From NCBI RefSeq assembly GCF_900450705.1, contig NZ_UGHK01000002.1, forward strand, positions 1,244,970-1,308,969: a stretch of DNA of 64,000 nucleotides, in the 5' to 3' direction. Both the position numbers and the translations under genes were made by a program. Within the stretch, counting starts at the first letter, position 1, and each line of letters opens with the position of its first letter. The stretch comes from Avibacterium paragallinarum. Lineage in GTDB: Bacteria > Pseudomonadota > Gammaproteobacteria > Enterobacterales > Pasteurellaceae. The notes under the pieces were generated by a model. It was not told where the DNA came from. It worked only from the letters and a program-made list of their open reading frames with translations, and did not search any database. Positions 52,326 through 61,311 of the stretch are shown in pieces.

Positions 52326-53044
52326 GGGGCTGTAGTAGATTAGCAACAATGCTATACTACAAAAATGAAGATAACATATTGTAAATTAAAGCAATCCATA
52401 CAGAAAAAACTGCTTGAGTTTTTTGTCGCAGAAGTTACTGCAAGAACAGCAGCAAATTTGCTAGATATTCAACCGAATACAGCCGCTTTGTTCTACCATA
52501 AAATCAGGCTTGTGATTGGCTATCATTTATCTCTTGAAGTTAACGAGATTTTTGAGGGGGAAATTGAACTAGAAGAAAGCTATTTTGGTGGTCATCGAAA
52601 GGGAAAACGAGGACGAGGACGAGGAGCGGCTGGAAAAGTTGCTGTTTTTGGGTTACTAAAACGACAAGGAAAGGTATTTACTGTTGTGGTTGAAAACACC
52701 AAGAGTGAAACATTACTCCCTGTTATTAAAAGAAAAATCAAGCCTGATAGCTGGGTTTATACGGACACTTATCGCAGTTATGATGCGCTTGATGTGAGTG
52801 AATTTCACCACGAACGAATCAATCATTCCGAGCTATTTGCGGTGAAACAAAATCATATTAATGGCATTGAAAATTTTTGGAATCAGGCGAAGCGGATACT
52901 GCGAAAATATAATGGAATTAACCGAAAAAACTTTCCTTTATTCTTGAAGGAATGTGAATTTCGGTTTAACTTTGGGACACCAAAAGAACAGTTAAAAATA
53001 TTGCGAAAATGGTGTGAAATTTAGGGCTAATCTACTACAGCCCC
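52326..53044 (+). mobile_element. IS1016-like insertion sequence, copy 2
   Basis: A 719-bp element with the same ends as copy 1 (GGGGCTGTAGTAGATTAG and complement) and the perfect 8-bp duplication AATTTTAA. It is 6 bp longer than copy 1 because of an in-frame repeat expansion in the transposase gene. Orientation is opposite to copy 1, about 51 kb away. Confidence 0.93.
52365..53024 (+). CDS. IS1016-like transposase, probably inactive variant
   Basis: A 219-residue copy of the transposase at 519-1172. The reading frame is complete, but three changes stand out: K10Q, codon 70 GAC to GAA (D70E) in the GEIELEESYFGG motif, and two extra residues in the Gly-Arg stretch (KRGRGRGAAG against KRGRGAAG) from a 6-bp slippage. 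D70 is the predicted first catalytic Asp of the DDE site; Asp-to-Glu there usually destroys activity in related enzymes. The copy's ends are intact, so it could still be moved by copy 1's enzyme. Confidence 0.9.
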   Translation: MKITYCKLKQSIQKKLLEFFVAEVTARTAANLLDIQPNTAALFYHKIRLVIGYHLSLEVNEIFEGEIELEESYFGGHRKGKRGRGRGAAGKVAVFGLLKRQGKVFTVVVENTKSETLLPVIKRKIKPDSWVYTDTYRSYDALDVSEFHHERINHSELFAVKQNHINGIENFWNQAKRILRKYNGINRKNFPLFLKECEFRFNFGTPKEQLKILRKWCEI

Positions 53045-53052
53045 AATTTTAA
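53045..53052. repeat. Target-site duplication of IS copy 2, right
   Basis: AATTTTAA is identical to 52318-52325. It contains the rsmC stop codon (TAA on the minus strand, 53049-53051). Confidence 0.9.
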
Positions 53053-54041
53053 TAACGAACAGAATAAACCTTAAATTTATTGGTTTTAGCTAACACTTGG
53101 TGAGAAGCAAAATATTGATCGAGCAAATCGGCGTAAGGCAAAAATGCGTTCGCAACAATGCGTAATTCTCCCCCTGTATTTAAATGCCATTTTGCTTGCT
53201 GAATAAGTTCTGACACCGCACGATAAGCGGTATCCACACCATCATGAAAAGGGGGATTGGAAACAATCAAATCAAATTTGCCCTCAATTTTTGAAAATAC
53301 ATCACTCGCCAGCACTTTACCTTTAAGCTGATTTTCTGCAAGGGTTCGTTGTGCTGAAGCGATAGCTAGAGCGTGAATATCCGTCATAGTAAGATCCACA
53401 TTCGGATTATGTCGCTTAATATAGCTACCAATGACACCAACGCCACAGCCCAGATCTAACACGCGTCCTTTAATTGGATGATTTAAAGTGGAAAGTAATA
53501 ACGCGGTTCCCACATCAAGTTCGGCTGCACTAAATACACCAGGCAGACTAAATATGGTTAAATCCCCTAATTGGGTATGTCGATAAGATCTCCAAGCTTG
53601 AGCTAAATCAAAGTTCGGTACTTTTTTTAAGCAAAAATGATATAGCCCACAACGCCTTGCACTGTCAATTTTTCCAATTTCCCCCAAAGAGGAAAGTATT
53701 TTTTCCGCAGAACGCACGCCACTGCGGTTTTCGCCAATAATTAGCACCTCTTGCTCAGGCTCGCATTTAGACAAAAGTTGCATTAATTGCAGTTGGCTTT
53801 CTTGTTTGTTTTTCGTCCAATAATAAACAATGAGATCGGCATTCGGAGTAAAATCAACACAAAAATCTACCGCACTTTGATTTTCTGCATAATCAAAATA
53901 CCATGACCAACAATGTATTGATTTTGCTTTATTTTGCAGTTGCTGTGGAAAAGCATCGCACAATGCCCCTGTAAATAATATATGTCTATTTTCAAATAAA
54001 GAAAGATGACGCTCAAGCACTTGGCTTTCTGGTGAAATCAC
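53049..54041 (-). CDS. rsmC: 16S rRNA m2G1207 methyltransferase RsmC
   Basis: It methylates G1207 of 16S rRNA. It is 330 residues with a degenerate N-terminal methyltransferase-like domain and a catalytic C-terminal one: VLDLGCGVGVIGSYI (SAM), DIHALAIASAQRTL and the catalytic SNPPFHDG. The reading frame is complete; IS copy 2 begins 4 bases beyond the stop, and the stop itself is inside the duplicated target. Confidence 0.96.
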   Translation of the reverse strand: MISPESQVLERHLSLFENRHILFTGALCDAFPQQLQNKAKSIHCWSWYFDYAENQSAVDFCVDFTPNADLIVYYWTKNKQESQLQLMQLLSKCEPEQEVLIIGENRSGVRSAEKILSSLGEIGKIDSARRCGLYHFCLKKVPNFDLAQAWRSYRHTQLGDLTIFSLPGVFSAAELDVGTALLLSTLNHPIKGRVLDLGCGVGVIGSYIKRHNPNVDLTMTDIHALAIASAQRTLAENQLKGKVLASDVFSKIEGKFDLIVSNPPFHDGVDTAYRAVSELIQQAKWHLNTGGELRIVANAFLPYADLLDQYFASHQVLAKTNKFKVYSVRY

Positions 54042-54191
54042 GGTTTTGCCCTATTCATAAAAAAATAAATAAACCCTGCTTTTATACAGGCAGGAGTGAA
54101 AGTGCTGAATTCTATAATTCTCCGCCGAGCAAAACAACAATCTCTTTGCTTAAAAAGAAAAATTTCTCTCTGTACTTTATCTTATCGACCA

Positions 54192-54698
54192 TTAAATTTG
54201 ATATTTTCGCTTATCCCCAATATCAAAATGCAATGGCATTCGCCATTTTTGGATCGCTAGTAATGCAAAAAGTAACGCTGAGATCACGGATAATCCATTG
54301 AAAAATAGCACGTAATTAAGCCTATCTGCAAACCACAGCAATGCGAGAAAAATGGGTTGAAAATTTAGCCCAATGATACGGAAACAAAAATATTCTTTAA
54401 ATGCCAAACCACCAAGAGTAACCAACGCTCCTCCTAAAGCCAACTGTGGCATTCCATACAAATGACATAACAAGGCAACCCAGGTCGCAAATTGCAAGAC
54501 AAACCTAAAATTTTTCAAATAAATATGCAATGATGAGGCACAGCATAACGCTGCAGTAAGCAACCCTAAATAAGCAATAGCGGGATAATAAGGTAAAAGC
54601 GCCGTCATTATTGCTGCAAGTACAAAACCACAACGATAAATGATTACGGTAAGGTAATCGCTCCAATCCATTGGGGATTGAATATGTGGATCAGCCAT
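54192..54698 (-). CDS. DUF2301 integral membrane protein
   Basis: About 168 residues, almost entirely transmembrane helices (around five), with the conserved GGLAFKEYFCFRIIGLNFQPIFLALLWF segment that I associate with DUF2301. The ATG at 54698 is chosen because GGAGA lies 7 bases before it; another ATG two codons upstream is too close. It lies directly behind the AraC gene, with 2 bases between. Function unknown. Confidence 0.78.
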   Translation of the reverse strand: MADPHIQSPMDWSDYLTVIIYRCGFVLAAIMTALLPYYPAIAYLGLLTAALCCASSLHIYLKNFRFVLQFATWVALLCHLYGMPQLALGGALVTLGGLAFKEYFCFRIIGLNFQPIFLALLWFADRLNYVLFFNGLSVISALLFALLAIQKWRMPLHFDIGDKRKYQI

Positions 54699-54700
54699 TA

Positions 54701-55621
54701 TCATTCTCCTTGTTTACGGTACTGATTGGGTGAAATACCATAATATTGTTTGAATACACGACTAAAATAGGCTTCAGACTGATAACCGATGTCTAAAGCA
54801 ATGGTAAGCATATTTTTCTGTGTTGTTTTCAATAACATTGAGGCTCGTTGCATTCTCACTTGAGTAAGAAATTTGCCCGGAGCTACTCCCATTTTCTTCT
54901 GAAAAACACGGATAAAATTGGCTCGCGACATATTCGCCATTTCAGCTAAATCTTCCATATTCCAATTTTGCTCGGGATTCTGTAAAACCTCGCGTACAAC
55001 TGCCGATAAGCGTTTATCTTGTAATGCTGCAAGCAAGCCCATCTCACTTTCGTGTTTTACAATATAATGACGCAAAATGTAAGCAAATAGCACAGATGAA
55101 AGCGAATTAATAATCGATCTTCCTGCCGATTGTTTACCTTCAGCTTCAAAACGAAAAAGTTCCACAAGTTGCTCAATCGGTGTTTGATACATTGATAAAT
55201 GCAAAATATGCGGCAAAATTTTGAATAAAATGGATTGTTTATCGTAATAAAATACACCGCAAAACATCTCAAAATCACTTTTTTCTAAACCATTAGTGGC
55301 TAGCTGAAATAGCCCAATTTCACTTTTTTCAATCGTACTTTGTGTGATTTCTGCAAATTTTCGACTTTGAATATAATGCAAATCCCCTTCAGGTAAAAAG
55401 AAAATATCTCCCGCTTTAAGAAAAATTTTTTGTTTATTAACAATAACTTCACACTCACCACGAACAATAATATGAAAAATACCCATATTTTGGGCCGCAC
55501 TTGGCTGTAGGGTTCGCCAATTTCCTTGAAATAGGCAATGTGTGTGAATTTCTCCTTGAATTTGAGCCAATTCAATGAGGTGATCTAAAATATCCAACGG
55601 CTTTCTCCTTACTACAGGCAA
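54701..55621 (-). CDS. AraC-family regulator with N-terminal cupin domain
   Basis: A 306-residue transcription factor. N-terminal cupin-type sensor domain (about 1-190: MGIFHIIVRGECEVIVNKQKIFLKAGDIFFLPEGDLHYI), then two AraC helix-turn-helix units (about 205-303: NMEDLAEMANMSRANFIRVFQKKMGVAPGKFL and MLTIALDIGYQSEAYFSRVFKQYYGISPNQYRKQ). It is divergent from an AhpD-like gene, the arrangement I recall for HI1052-HI1053. It probably controls that gene and perhaps the membrane protein behind it. Inducer unknown. Confidence 0.92.
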   Translation of the reverse strand: MPVVRRKPLDILDHLIELAQIQGEIHTHCLFQGNWRTLQPSAAQNMGIFHIIVRGECEVIVNKQKIFLKAGDIFFLPEGDLHYIQSRKFAEITQSTIEKSEIGLFQLATNGLEKSDFEMFCGVFYYDKQSILFKILPHILHLSMYQTPIEQLVELFRFEAEGKQSAGRSIINSLSSVLFAYILRHYIVKHESEMGLLAALQDKRLSAVVREVLQNPEQNWNMEDLAEMANMSRANFIRVFQKKMGVAPGKFLTQVRMQRASMLLKTTQKNMLTIALDIGYQSEAYFSRVFKQYYGISPNQYRKQGE

Positions 55622-55780
55622 TCATCATAAAGCATTTTGTTAGATTTTTTAACTAAAACTTGAGATGATCCTACCAGACATATCGAACAATTCATCTCAT
55701 AATAATACGGACTATAATCGTTTAAGTTAAAAATGAAACGACCATAAATAGCTATCATTTAATTAAATAGGAGTTAAACT

Positions 55781-56116
55781 ATGTTTAAAGACTGGAAGCA
55801 AGAAAAAAGCCATGTTAAACAATCTTTTGGTGAATTAGGTAAAAAATATCCAAAAATGTTGCAGGCATATGGAGCATTATCAAGTGCAATGGAAGCATCC
55901 GCATTAGATGCAAAAACGCGTGAACTTATTGCTCTTGCTGTTGCGGTAACCACACGTTGTGAAAGCTGCATTGCTGTTCATGCTGATGAAGCAGTCAAAG
56001 CGGGAGCGACGGAAGAAGAAGTAGCCGCAGCCTTAGCCACTGCCATCGCCCTAAATGCTGGGGCTGCTTATACTTACTCTTTAAGAGCGTTAGAAGCATT
56101 TAAGGTAAATGAATAG
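55781..56116 (+). CDS. AhpD-like carboxymuconolactone decarboxylase family protein
   Basis: A 111-residue all-helical protein with the AhpD-type redox motif CESCIAVHADEAV (CxxC followed by His), suggesting a small thiol peroxidase or disulfide reductase rather than a decarboxylase. It starts behind AGGAG. It is divergent from the AraC regulator, with a 159-base gap holding both promoters. Confidence 0.9.
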   Translation: MFKDWKQEKSHVKQSFGELGKKYPKMLQAYGALSSAMEASALDAKTRELIALAVAVTTRCESCIAVHADEAVKAGATEEEVAAALATAIALNAGAAYTYSLRALEAFKVNE

Positions 56117-56204
56117 TTGTAAGAAACAATAGCAAATAAGTGAGCTATTATGTTAGTTAGCTTATTAATGTATAATTCACCTATTGCTTATTAAGTTAAA
56201 TATT

Positions 56205-56250
56205 AAATCGCTAACCTATAAACTTTCCATATACACGAGGTTAGCGATTT
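56205..56250. repeat. 13-bp perfect inverted repeat between convergent genes
   Basis: AAATCGCTAACCT (56205-56217) and AGGTTAGCGATTT (56238-56250) with a 20-base AT-rich spacer, between the ends of the AhpD-like gene and the symporter. The tails are not T runs, so it may be a weak bidirectional terminator or mRNA end stabiliser. Confidence 0.6.
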
Positions 56251-56271
56251 AAAGCATATTAACGAATTCCA

Positions 56272-57633
56272 TTACTCATCAGCATCGTGGTGCGTGAGTT
56301 TTAAACGCTCAAAATAGCTTTTTGTTTCCTCAATAATGACCTTACGCAAGCCGATTAATGCGATGAGGTTTGGGAATGCCATTAGTCCATTTACGATGTC
56401 GGCTAAGATCCAAATGGTGTCGAGTTGGATAAATGCCCCGCAAGCAACGAGTAAGATGAAGATAAAGCGGTAAAGTTTCACGCCTTTTACGCCTGCGAGA
56501 TAAACGAAGCAGCGTTCGCCGTAATAACACCAGCCTAAGATCGTGGTGAACGCGAAAAAGAGTAAGCCGATAGTAACGATTGTTCCGCCTGCCACGGTGC
56601 CTAGTCCTTCAGAAAAGGCGAGATTGGTTACCGCTGCCCCCGCTTGTGGAGATTGCCACGCCCCAGTTAGCACAATCACGATACCGGTCATTGTACATAC
56701 AATTAGGGTGTCTAAAAATGTTCCCGTCATTGAGATTAAACCTTGCCGTACGGGTTCTTTCGTTTGTGCGGCGGCGGCGGCAATGGGGGCACTACCTAAC
56801 CCTGATTCATTGGAAAAAATCCCCCGTGCTACACCTGATTGAATAGCTTTCATCACAGTATATCCCAATGCTCCCCCCAAAGCAGACTGTGGGTTAAACG
56901 CACTTTCTACAATTAAACTGATTGCGGTGGGAACGTGTTTCCAATTTAAGATGATGATCACAATCGACGTCAGCACATAAAGCATCGCCATAAACGGCAC
57001 GACAATCGCCGCGACAGCAGAAATCCGTTTAATACCGCCAAGAATAATCGAAGCCACAAGTAGCGTGATGATAGGTGCCATTATTTCCACAGGAATATGG
57101 AAAGTATCTTGCATCGCGTGCGTGATGGCTTGCACTTGGGGGAATGTGCCAATGCCGAAAAAGGCAACTAAGATCCCGCAAACGGCAAAAAATTTCGCCA
57201 GCCATTTGATCCCTAAGCCTTGTTCAATATAGTACATCGGCCCGCCTGCGATAAAACCGCGTTTATCCACAATGCGATATTTGACCGCAAGCAAACATTC
57301 GGCATATTTGGTTGCCATTCCAAGCAAGGCGACCAACCACATCCAAAAAATCGCCCCTGGCCCTCCCGCTTGCACGGCGGTGGCCACGCCGACAATATTC
57401 CCCGTGCCAATGGTGGCAGCAAGAGCGGTACTCAATGCGGCAAAGGCGGAAACATCACCTTTTCCTTTTTGTGCCCCTTTTTCTTTTTTGAATAAATAGG
57501 TGAGTGCTCTAGGTAATTGAAAAATTTGAATAAATCCAAGCCTGAAAGTGAAATACAGCCCCGTTCCTGATAATAAAATTAATAACGGCGGCCCCCAAAT
57601 AAATGAATTAATTGATGATAAAAATGCGGTCAT
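56272..57633 (-). CDS. Sodium:alanine/glycine symporter (AGCS family)
   Basis: A 453-residue inner-membrane transporter taking up alanine or glycine with sodium. About 11 hydrophobic helices; family signatures GPPLLILLSGTGLYFTFRLGFIQ, ALSTALAATIGTGNIVGVATA, GGPGAIFWMWLVALLGMATKYAE and GVARGIFSNESGLGSAPIAAA. A tandem glycine riboswitch in the leader points to glycine as a signal and probably as a substrate. Confidence 0.96.
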   Translation of the reverse strand: MTAFLSSINSFIWGPPLLILLSGTGLYFTFRLGFIQIFQLPRALTYLFKKEKGAQKGKGDVSAFAALSTALAATIGTGNIVGVATAVQAGGPGAIFWMWLVALLGMATKYAECLLAVKYRIVDKRGFIAGGPMYYIEQGLGIKWLAKFFAVCGILVAFFGIGTFPQVQAITHAMQDTFHIPVEIMAPIITLLVASIILGGIKRISAVAAIVVPFMAMLYVLTSIVIIILNWKHVPTAISLIVESAFNPQSALGGALGYTVMKAIQSGVARGIFSNESGLGSAPIAAAAAQTKEPVRQGLISMTGTFLDTLIVCTMTGIVIVLTGAWQSPQAGAAVTNLAFSEGLGTVAGGTIVTIGLLFFAFTTILGWCYYGERCFVYLAGVKGVKLYRFIFILLVACGAFIQLDTIWILADIVNGLMAFPNLIALIGLRKVIIEETKSYFERLKLTHHDADE

Positions 57634-57712
57634 TGAATATTCCTCGTAAAAAATCTGGGTTTACAAGGAGGCGAAAAGAGTGGGTGAAATCGCGTTGGTT
57701 GAGTTTAACATC

Positions 57713-57731
57713 ACAGGGCGGCTCGCCCTGT
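57713..57731. repeat. Perfect 8-bp hairpin in the symporter leader
   Basis: ACAGGGCG, loop GCT, CGCCCTGT. It lies between the riboswitch terminator and the symporter start. The GGCTCGCCCTGT part is shared with the hairpin near 38670-38680. Confidence 0.55.
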
Positions 57732-57754
57732 CTTTAAACCTAAACGATTAAGCA

Positions 57755-57779
57755 ATAAAAAACACGAAATACATCGTGC
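57755..57779 (-). terminator. Riboswitch expression-platform terminator candidate
   Basis: On the minus strand CACGA, 6-base loop, TCGTG, then TTTTTTATT, just downstream of the glycine aptamers and about 120 bases before the symporter start. The stem is short (5-6 bp) but the U run is strong. Confidence 0.6.
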
Positions 57780-57795
57780 ATTTCACCGAAAATAA

Positions 57796-57998
57796 TCTCT
57801 TGCCCCTGTCCTTTTGCCTGAGCGTTTGAAAAACGGTGAAATTTCACACCGCTCTTTTGCGCCTTCGGCGTCCATTCTGCGTTAATCGCGATGGCTCTCT
57901 CCAAGGGTTCGTCCAGTAACAGTCCTCGCTAACTTAATAGCACCTGAAAGATTTTACCTCGTCGGTGCAGGGTTAATTCCCTACTCTCCAGCTACCTT
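57796..57998 (-). ncRNA. Tandem glycine riboswitch
   Basis: Two glycine aptamers in series on the minus strand. Aptamer 1: GGAGAG, then CACCGACGAGG and ACTGGACG. Short linker. Aptamer 2: GGAGAGAGCC, GCCGAAGGCGCAA, then CTCAGGCAAAAGGACAG. These are the hallmark conserved blocks. It precedes the AGCS symporter, a known target class (including in H. influenzae). Confidence 0.95.
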
Positions 57999-58110
57999 CA
58001 TCCGAACATACTTTTGTAAAAAAGTGCGGTGGATTTTAGCAAGATAATTTTAATTTCTCAATCTTCTTCACGAAGAAAATGACATATTTCAATACTACGC
58101 TTTGATGGGG

Positions 58111-58377
58111 TTATTTCAGCTCACGTTGCCATTTTTTGGCGATATAACTGCAAGTTGGTTCTAAAATTAATTGCTTTTCTCGCACAAACTTCACCAATGC
58201 TTGATAGAGTTTATCCGCCACGCCCTGACCGCGTAATGCTTCTGAAACATAGGTATGATTGGCATTAATGCGATGTTCATCAATGAAATAATAAGTAAGC
58301 TCTGCCACTTTTTGCCCCTTTTCATCAAAGATAAAAAACTCGCCATCTTGTTGATTTTGTTGGTGTTGTATCCTCAT
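58111..58377 (-). CDS. Small GNAT-type acetyltransferase (YjdJ-like)
   Basis: An 88-residue minimal GCN5-related acetyltransferase domain: ELTYYFIDEHRINANHTYVSEALRGQGVADKLYQALVKFVREKQLILEPTCSYIAKKW, where RGQGVA is the acetyl-CoA loop. The start is the ATG with GGAGG four bases before it. It is the last gene of a yacG/coaE/pil cluster, 10 bases after yacG. Substrate unknown. Confidence 0.87.
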   Translation of the reverse strand: MRIQHQQNQQDGEFFIFDEKGQKVAELTYYFIDEHRINANHTYVSEALRGQGVADKLYQALVKFVREKQLILEPTCSYIAKKWQRELK

Positions 58378-58387
58378 TCTGCCTCCA

Positions 58388-59232
<845 letters not shown>

Positions 59233-59353
59233 TTATTCGCGATCATACGCACTCTATTTTTACGAAGCAATATAAAATAGTCAGTGCTTCGCCTTGCTGT
59301 ACGATTTATACTATCGGCGGATCAAAGCCTTGTCTTATTTTGAGCTGAAGCAA

Positions 59354-60049
59354 CTACCACCACACAAGCGTTAAAGCGGAAAGAATAAGAAACGGGGCAA
59401 AGGGGATTTCGGGAGTGGCGTTGTGGTGTGATTTTTTAACGAGGCGTTGCTTGATCAAATAAAAAACAATGCCGTAAAGGCTAGCTAAAAAAACAAAGTG
59501 CGGTAGTTTTTCAAGCTGAATTTCTGCCCCGAGACCCAGCACTAACCAGCAATCGCCCTCGCCGAGCATTTCTTTTTTTAATCCCCATCGGCAAAGGGCA
59601 TACAGCCCATAAAAAATCACGAAAATGCTGACCGCACTAATAACGCACTGTTCCAAGCCTAAAGGCAAAATTTGCCAGTACACACCAAGCAATCCCCACA
59701 AGAAAAGCCAAACACACAGCAAGGGGGAGATAAGCCGATAAAGCCCGTCAATTAAACCAATCAAAATCAATGCACTCAACCAACACGCCCACCATAACGC
59801 AACCCAAATGTTGGCATTGAGCTGGACGCACAGAGCAAATAAACCACCAATCGCAAAAAAATAGTGCCAGAAATGACCGCACTTTTTCTTTGTTAATGTT
59901 GTTTGTGGCATTGCGGTTTCTTGCGGGGGGAAAAGCTGGCAATAATCGTTCCATACAGTAAACGAAAGCCGTGCGGTAAAGGTTGAAACGGCATAAAAAA
60001 TGCCTGCACCGACCAAACCGCCGAAGAAAAAACAAGCCAGTTCTTTCAT
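59354..60049 (-). CDS. pilD: Prepilin peptidase PilD (short form)
   Basis: It cuts and methylates type IV prepilins at the inner membrane. It is 231 residues with multiple helices. Predicted catalytic Asp residues: LIGLIDGLYR and the GxGD-type motif MLGEGDCWLVLGLGAE. The cytoplasmic CxxC...CxxC methylase loop of longer PilD proteins is absent. It overlaps pilC by 4 bases. PilD proteins of Haemophilus are also short, as I recall. Confidence 0.88.
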   Translation of the reverse strand: MKELACFFFGGLVGAGIFYAVSTFTARLSFTVWNDYCQLFPPQETAMPQTTLTKKKCGHFWHYFFAIGGLFALCVQLNANIWVALWWACWLSALILIGLIDGLYRLISPLLCVWLFLWGLLGVYWQILPLGLEQCVISAVSIFVIFYGLYALCRWGLKKEMLGEGDCWLVLGLGAEIQLEKLPHFVFLASLYGIVFYLIKQRLVKKSHHNATPEIPFAPFLILSALTLVWW

Positions 60050-61311
60050 TGGATCATTGCTCCCATATTAAAAATAGGGAGGTACATTCCGAGCAGCACC
60101 GCACCAATCAATCCGCCAATAATTAGCATCAACATCGGCTCTAATAATTGAGATAACAGATCCACTTGGTGATCAAGATCTTGTTGATATTTCTCCGAAA
60201 TATGCTGCAACATTTGAGCCACTTGACCGCTTTCCTCACCAATTTTTAACATTTGCTGAGCTTCAAGTGGAAAAAAATCGCTAGAAACGCTATCAGATAA
60301 GCTATATCCTAAATTAAGCCAATACAATGCTGTTTCTATGGCTTGGTTCAAAAATTGATCGCCCACATAACTTTTTTGGATCTGCCAGCTAGCTTGTTTA
60401 GGTAAAAAAGACTGTAAAGCAATATTTAATGGCACTTTAGCATACAACATTAAAGATAAGGTCCCGCTAAAATTAATGAGACGAGAGAGTTTTGTTATTT
60501 TTCCTAATATAGGAGAATAAAAAATACACTGGTTCTTTAATCGCACAAGACGCTGAGAATGTTTCAAACGTATACGAATAAAAATAACACATAAAACGAC
60601 CAATAAAATACTGTGTAGCAAATAAGTTTGTAGTAACTCTGATAATGCAATTAAAAAGACAGTAAAAGAAGGCAACTGTCTATGATTAGCCTCGTACATC
60701 TCAGCAAATTGTGGCACAACAAAAACTAATAAAAGAATGGTTAAAATTGAAGAAATACAAAACACAACTATAGGGTAAAGTAAGATTTTCTGGACTTTTC
60801 TTTTCAACTTTAATGAGCGTTGTCGGTATTGTGCAATATTGTGGCAAACTTGAGGAAGTGATGCCGTCATTTCGCCAACTTTTAAAAGTTGCAACTCTTG
60901 TTGAGAAAAATATTTACCTTGTTTTTCTATTGACTGAGAAAAGCTTAATCCACTATCTAATGCAGAAATAATTTCACTAATCCAGATATTTAATTGAATA
61001 ATTGTACAATCTCGCTGTAACAACAATAAACTTTGTTTAAGCGGAAGAGACGCTTTCAATAATAAAGCCAATTGATTTATGAATTCATAAAGCTCATTTA
61101 ATTTTGGTTTACGCGAAAATTGCCAGTTGCGTTGTAGCTTAATATTTTGTAGTTTTCGATTAAATAAGAGCGTTTTAGCTATATCTTCATTTTTGGCGAC
61201 AATCATTCCTTGCTGTTTTTGTTGCAATTGATTAACTGCTTTCCATTTAAATAATTTCATCTTTGATTTCTTCATATGGCACTTCAAGCATAAAATAACA
61301 AAATCTTTCAT
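60046..61311 (-). CDS. pilC: Type IV pilus inner-membrane platform protein PilC
   Basis: A T2SF-domain platform protein for type IV pili, used in DNA uptake in this family. About 410 residues with two T2SF domains (FINQLALLLKASLPLKQSLLLL; LSRLINFSGTLSLMLYAKVPLNIALQSF) and three membrane helices; it ends LLEPMLMLIIGGLIGAVLLGMYLPIFNM, the usual C-terminus. The start is uncertain: ATGs occur at residues 1, 13 and 18 and none has a good ribosome site. pilA and pilB, normally just upstream, are absent; the gap leads to the manXYZ promoter. Confidence 0.88.
   Translation of the reverse strand: MKDFVILCLKCHMKKSKMKLFKWKAVNQLQQKQQGMIVAKNEDIAKTLLFNRKLQNIKLQRNWQFSRKPKLNELYEFINQLALLLKASLPLKQSLLLLQRDCTIIQLNIWISEIISALDSGLSFSQSIEKQGKYFSQQELQLLKVGEMTASLPQVCHNIAQYRQRSLKLKRKVQKILLYPIVVFCISSILTILLLVFVVPQFAEMYEANHRQLPSFTVFLIALSELLQTYLLHSILLVVLCVIFIRIRLKHSQRLVRLKNQCIFYSPILGKITKLSRLINFSGTLSLMLYAKVPLNIALQSFLPKQASWQIQKSYVGDQFLNQAIETALYWLNLGYSLSDSVSSDFFPLEAQQMLKIGEESGQVAQMLQHISEKYQQDLDHQVDLLSQLLEPMLMLIIGGLIGAVLLGMYLPIFNMGAMIQ

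Noticed and set aside
52318-53052. IS copy 2 as a disruption of rsmC
   Set aside because: rsmC retains its full length and its stop codon; the element lies immediately outside it.
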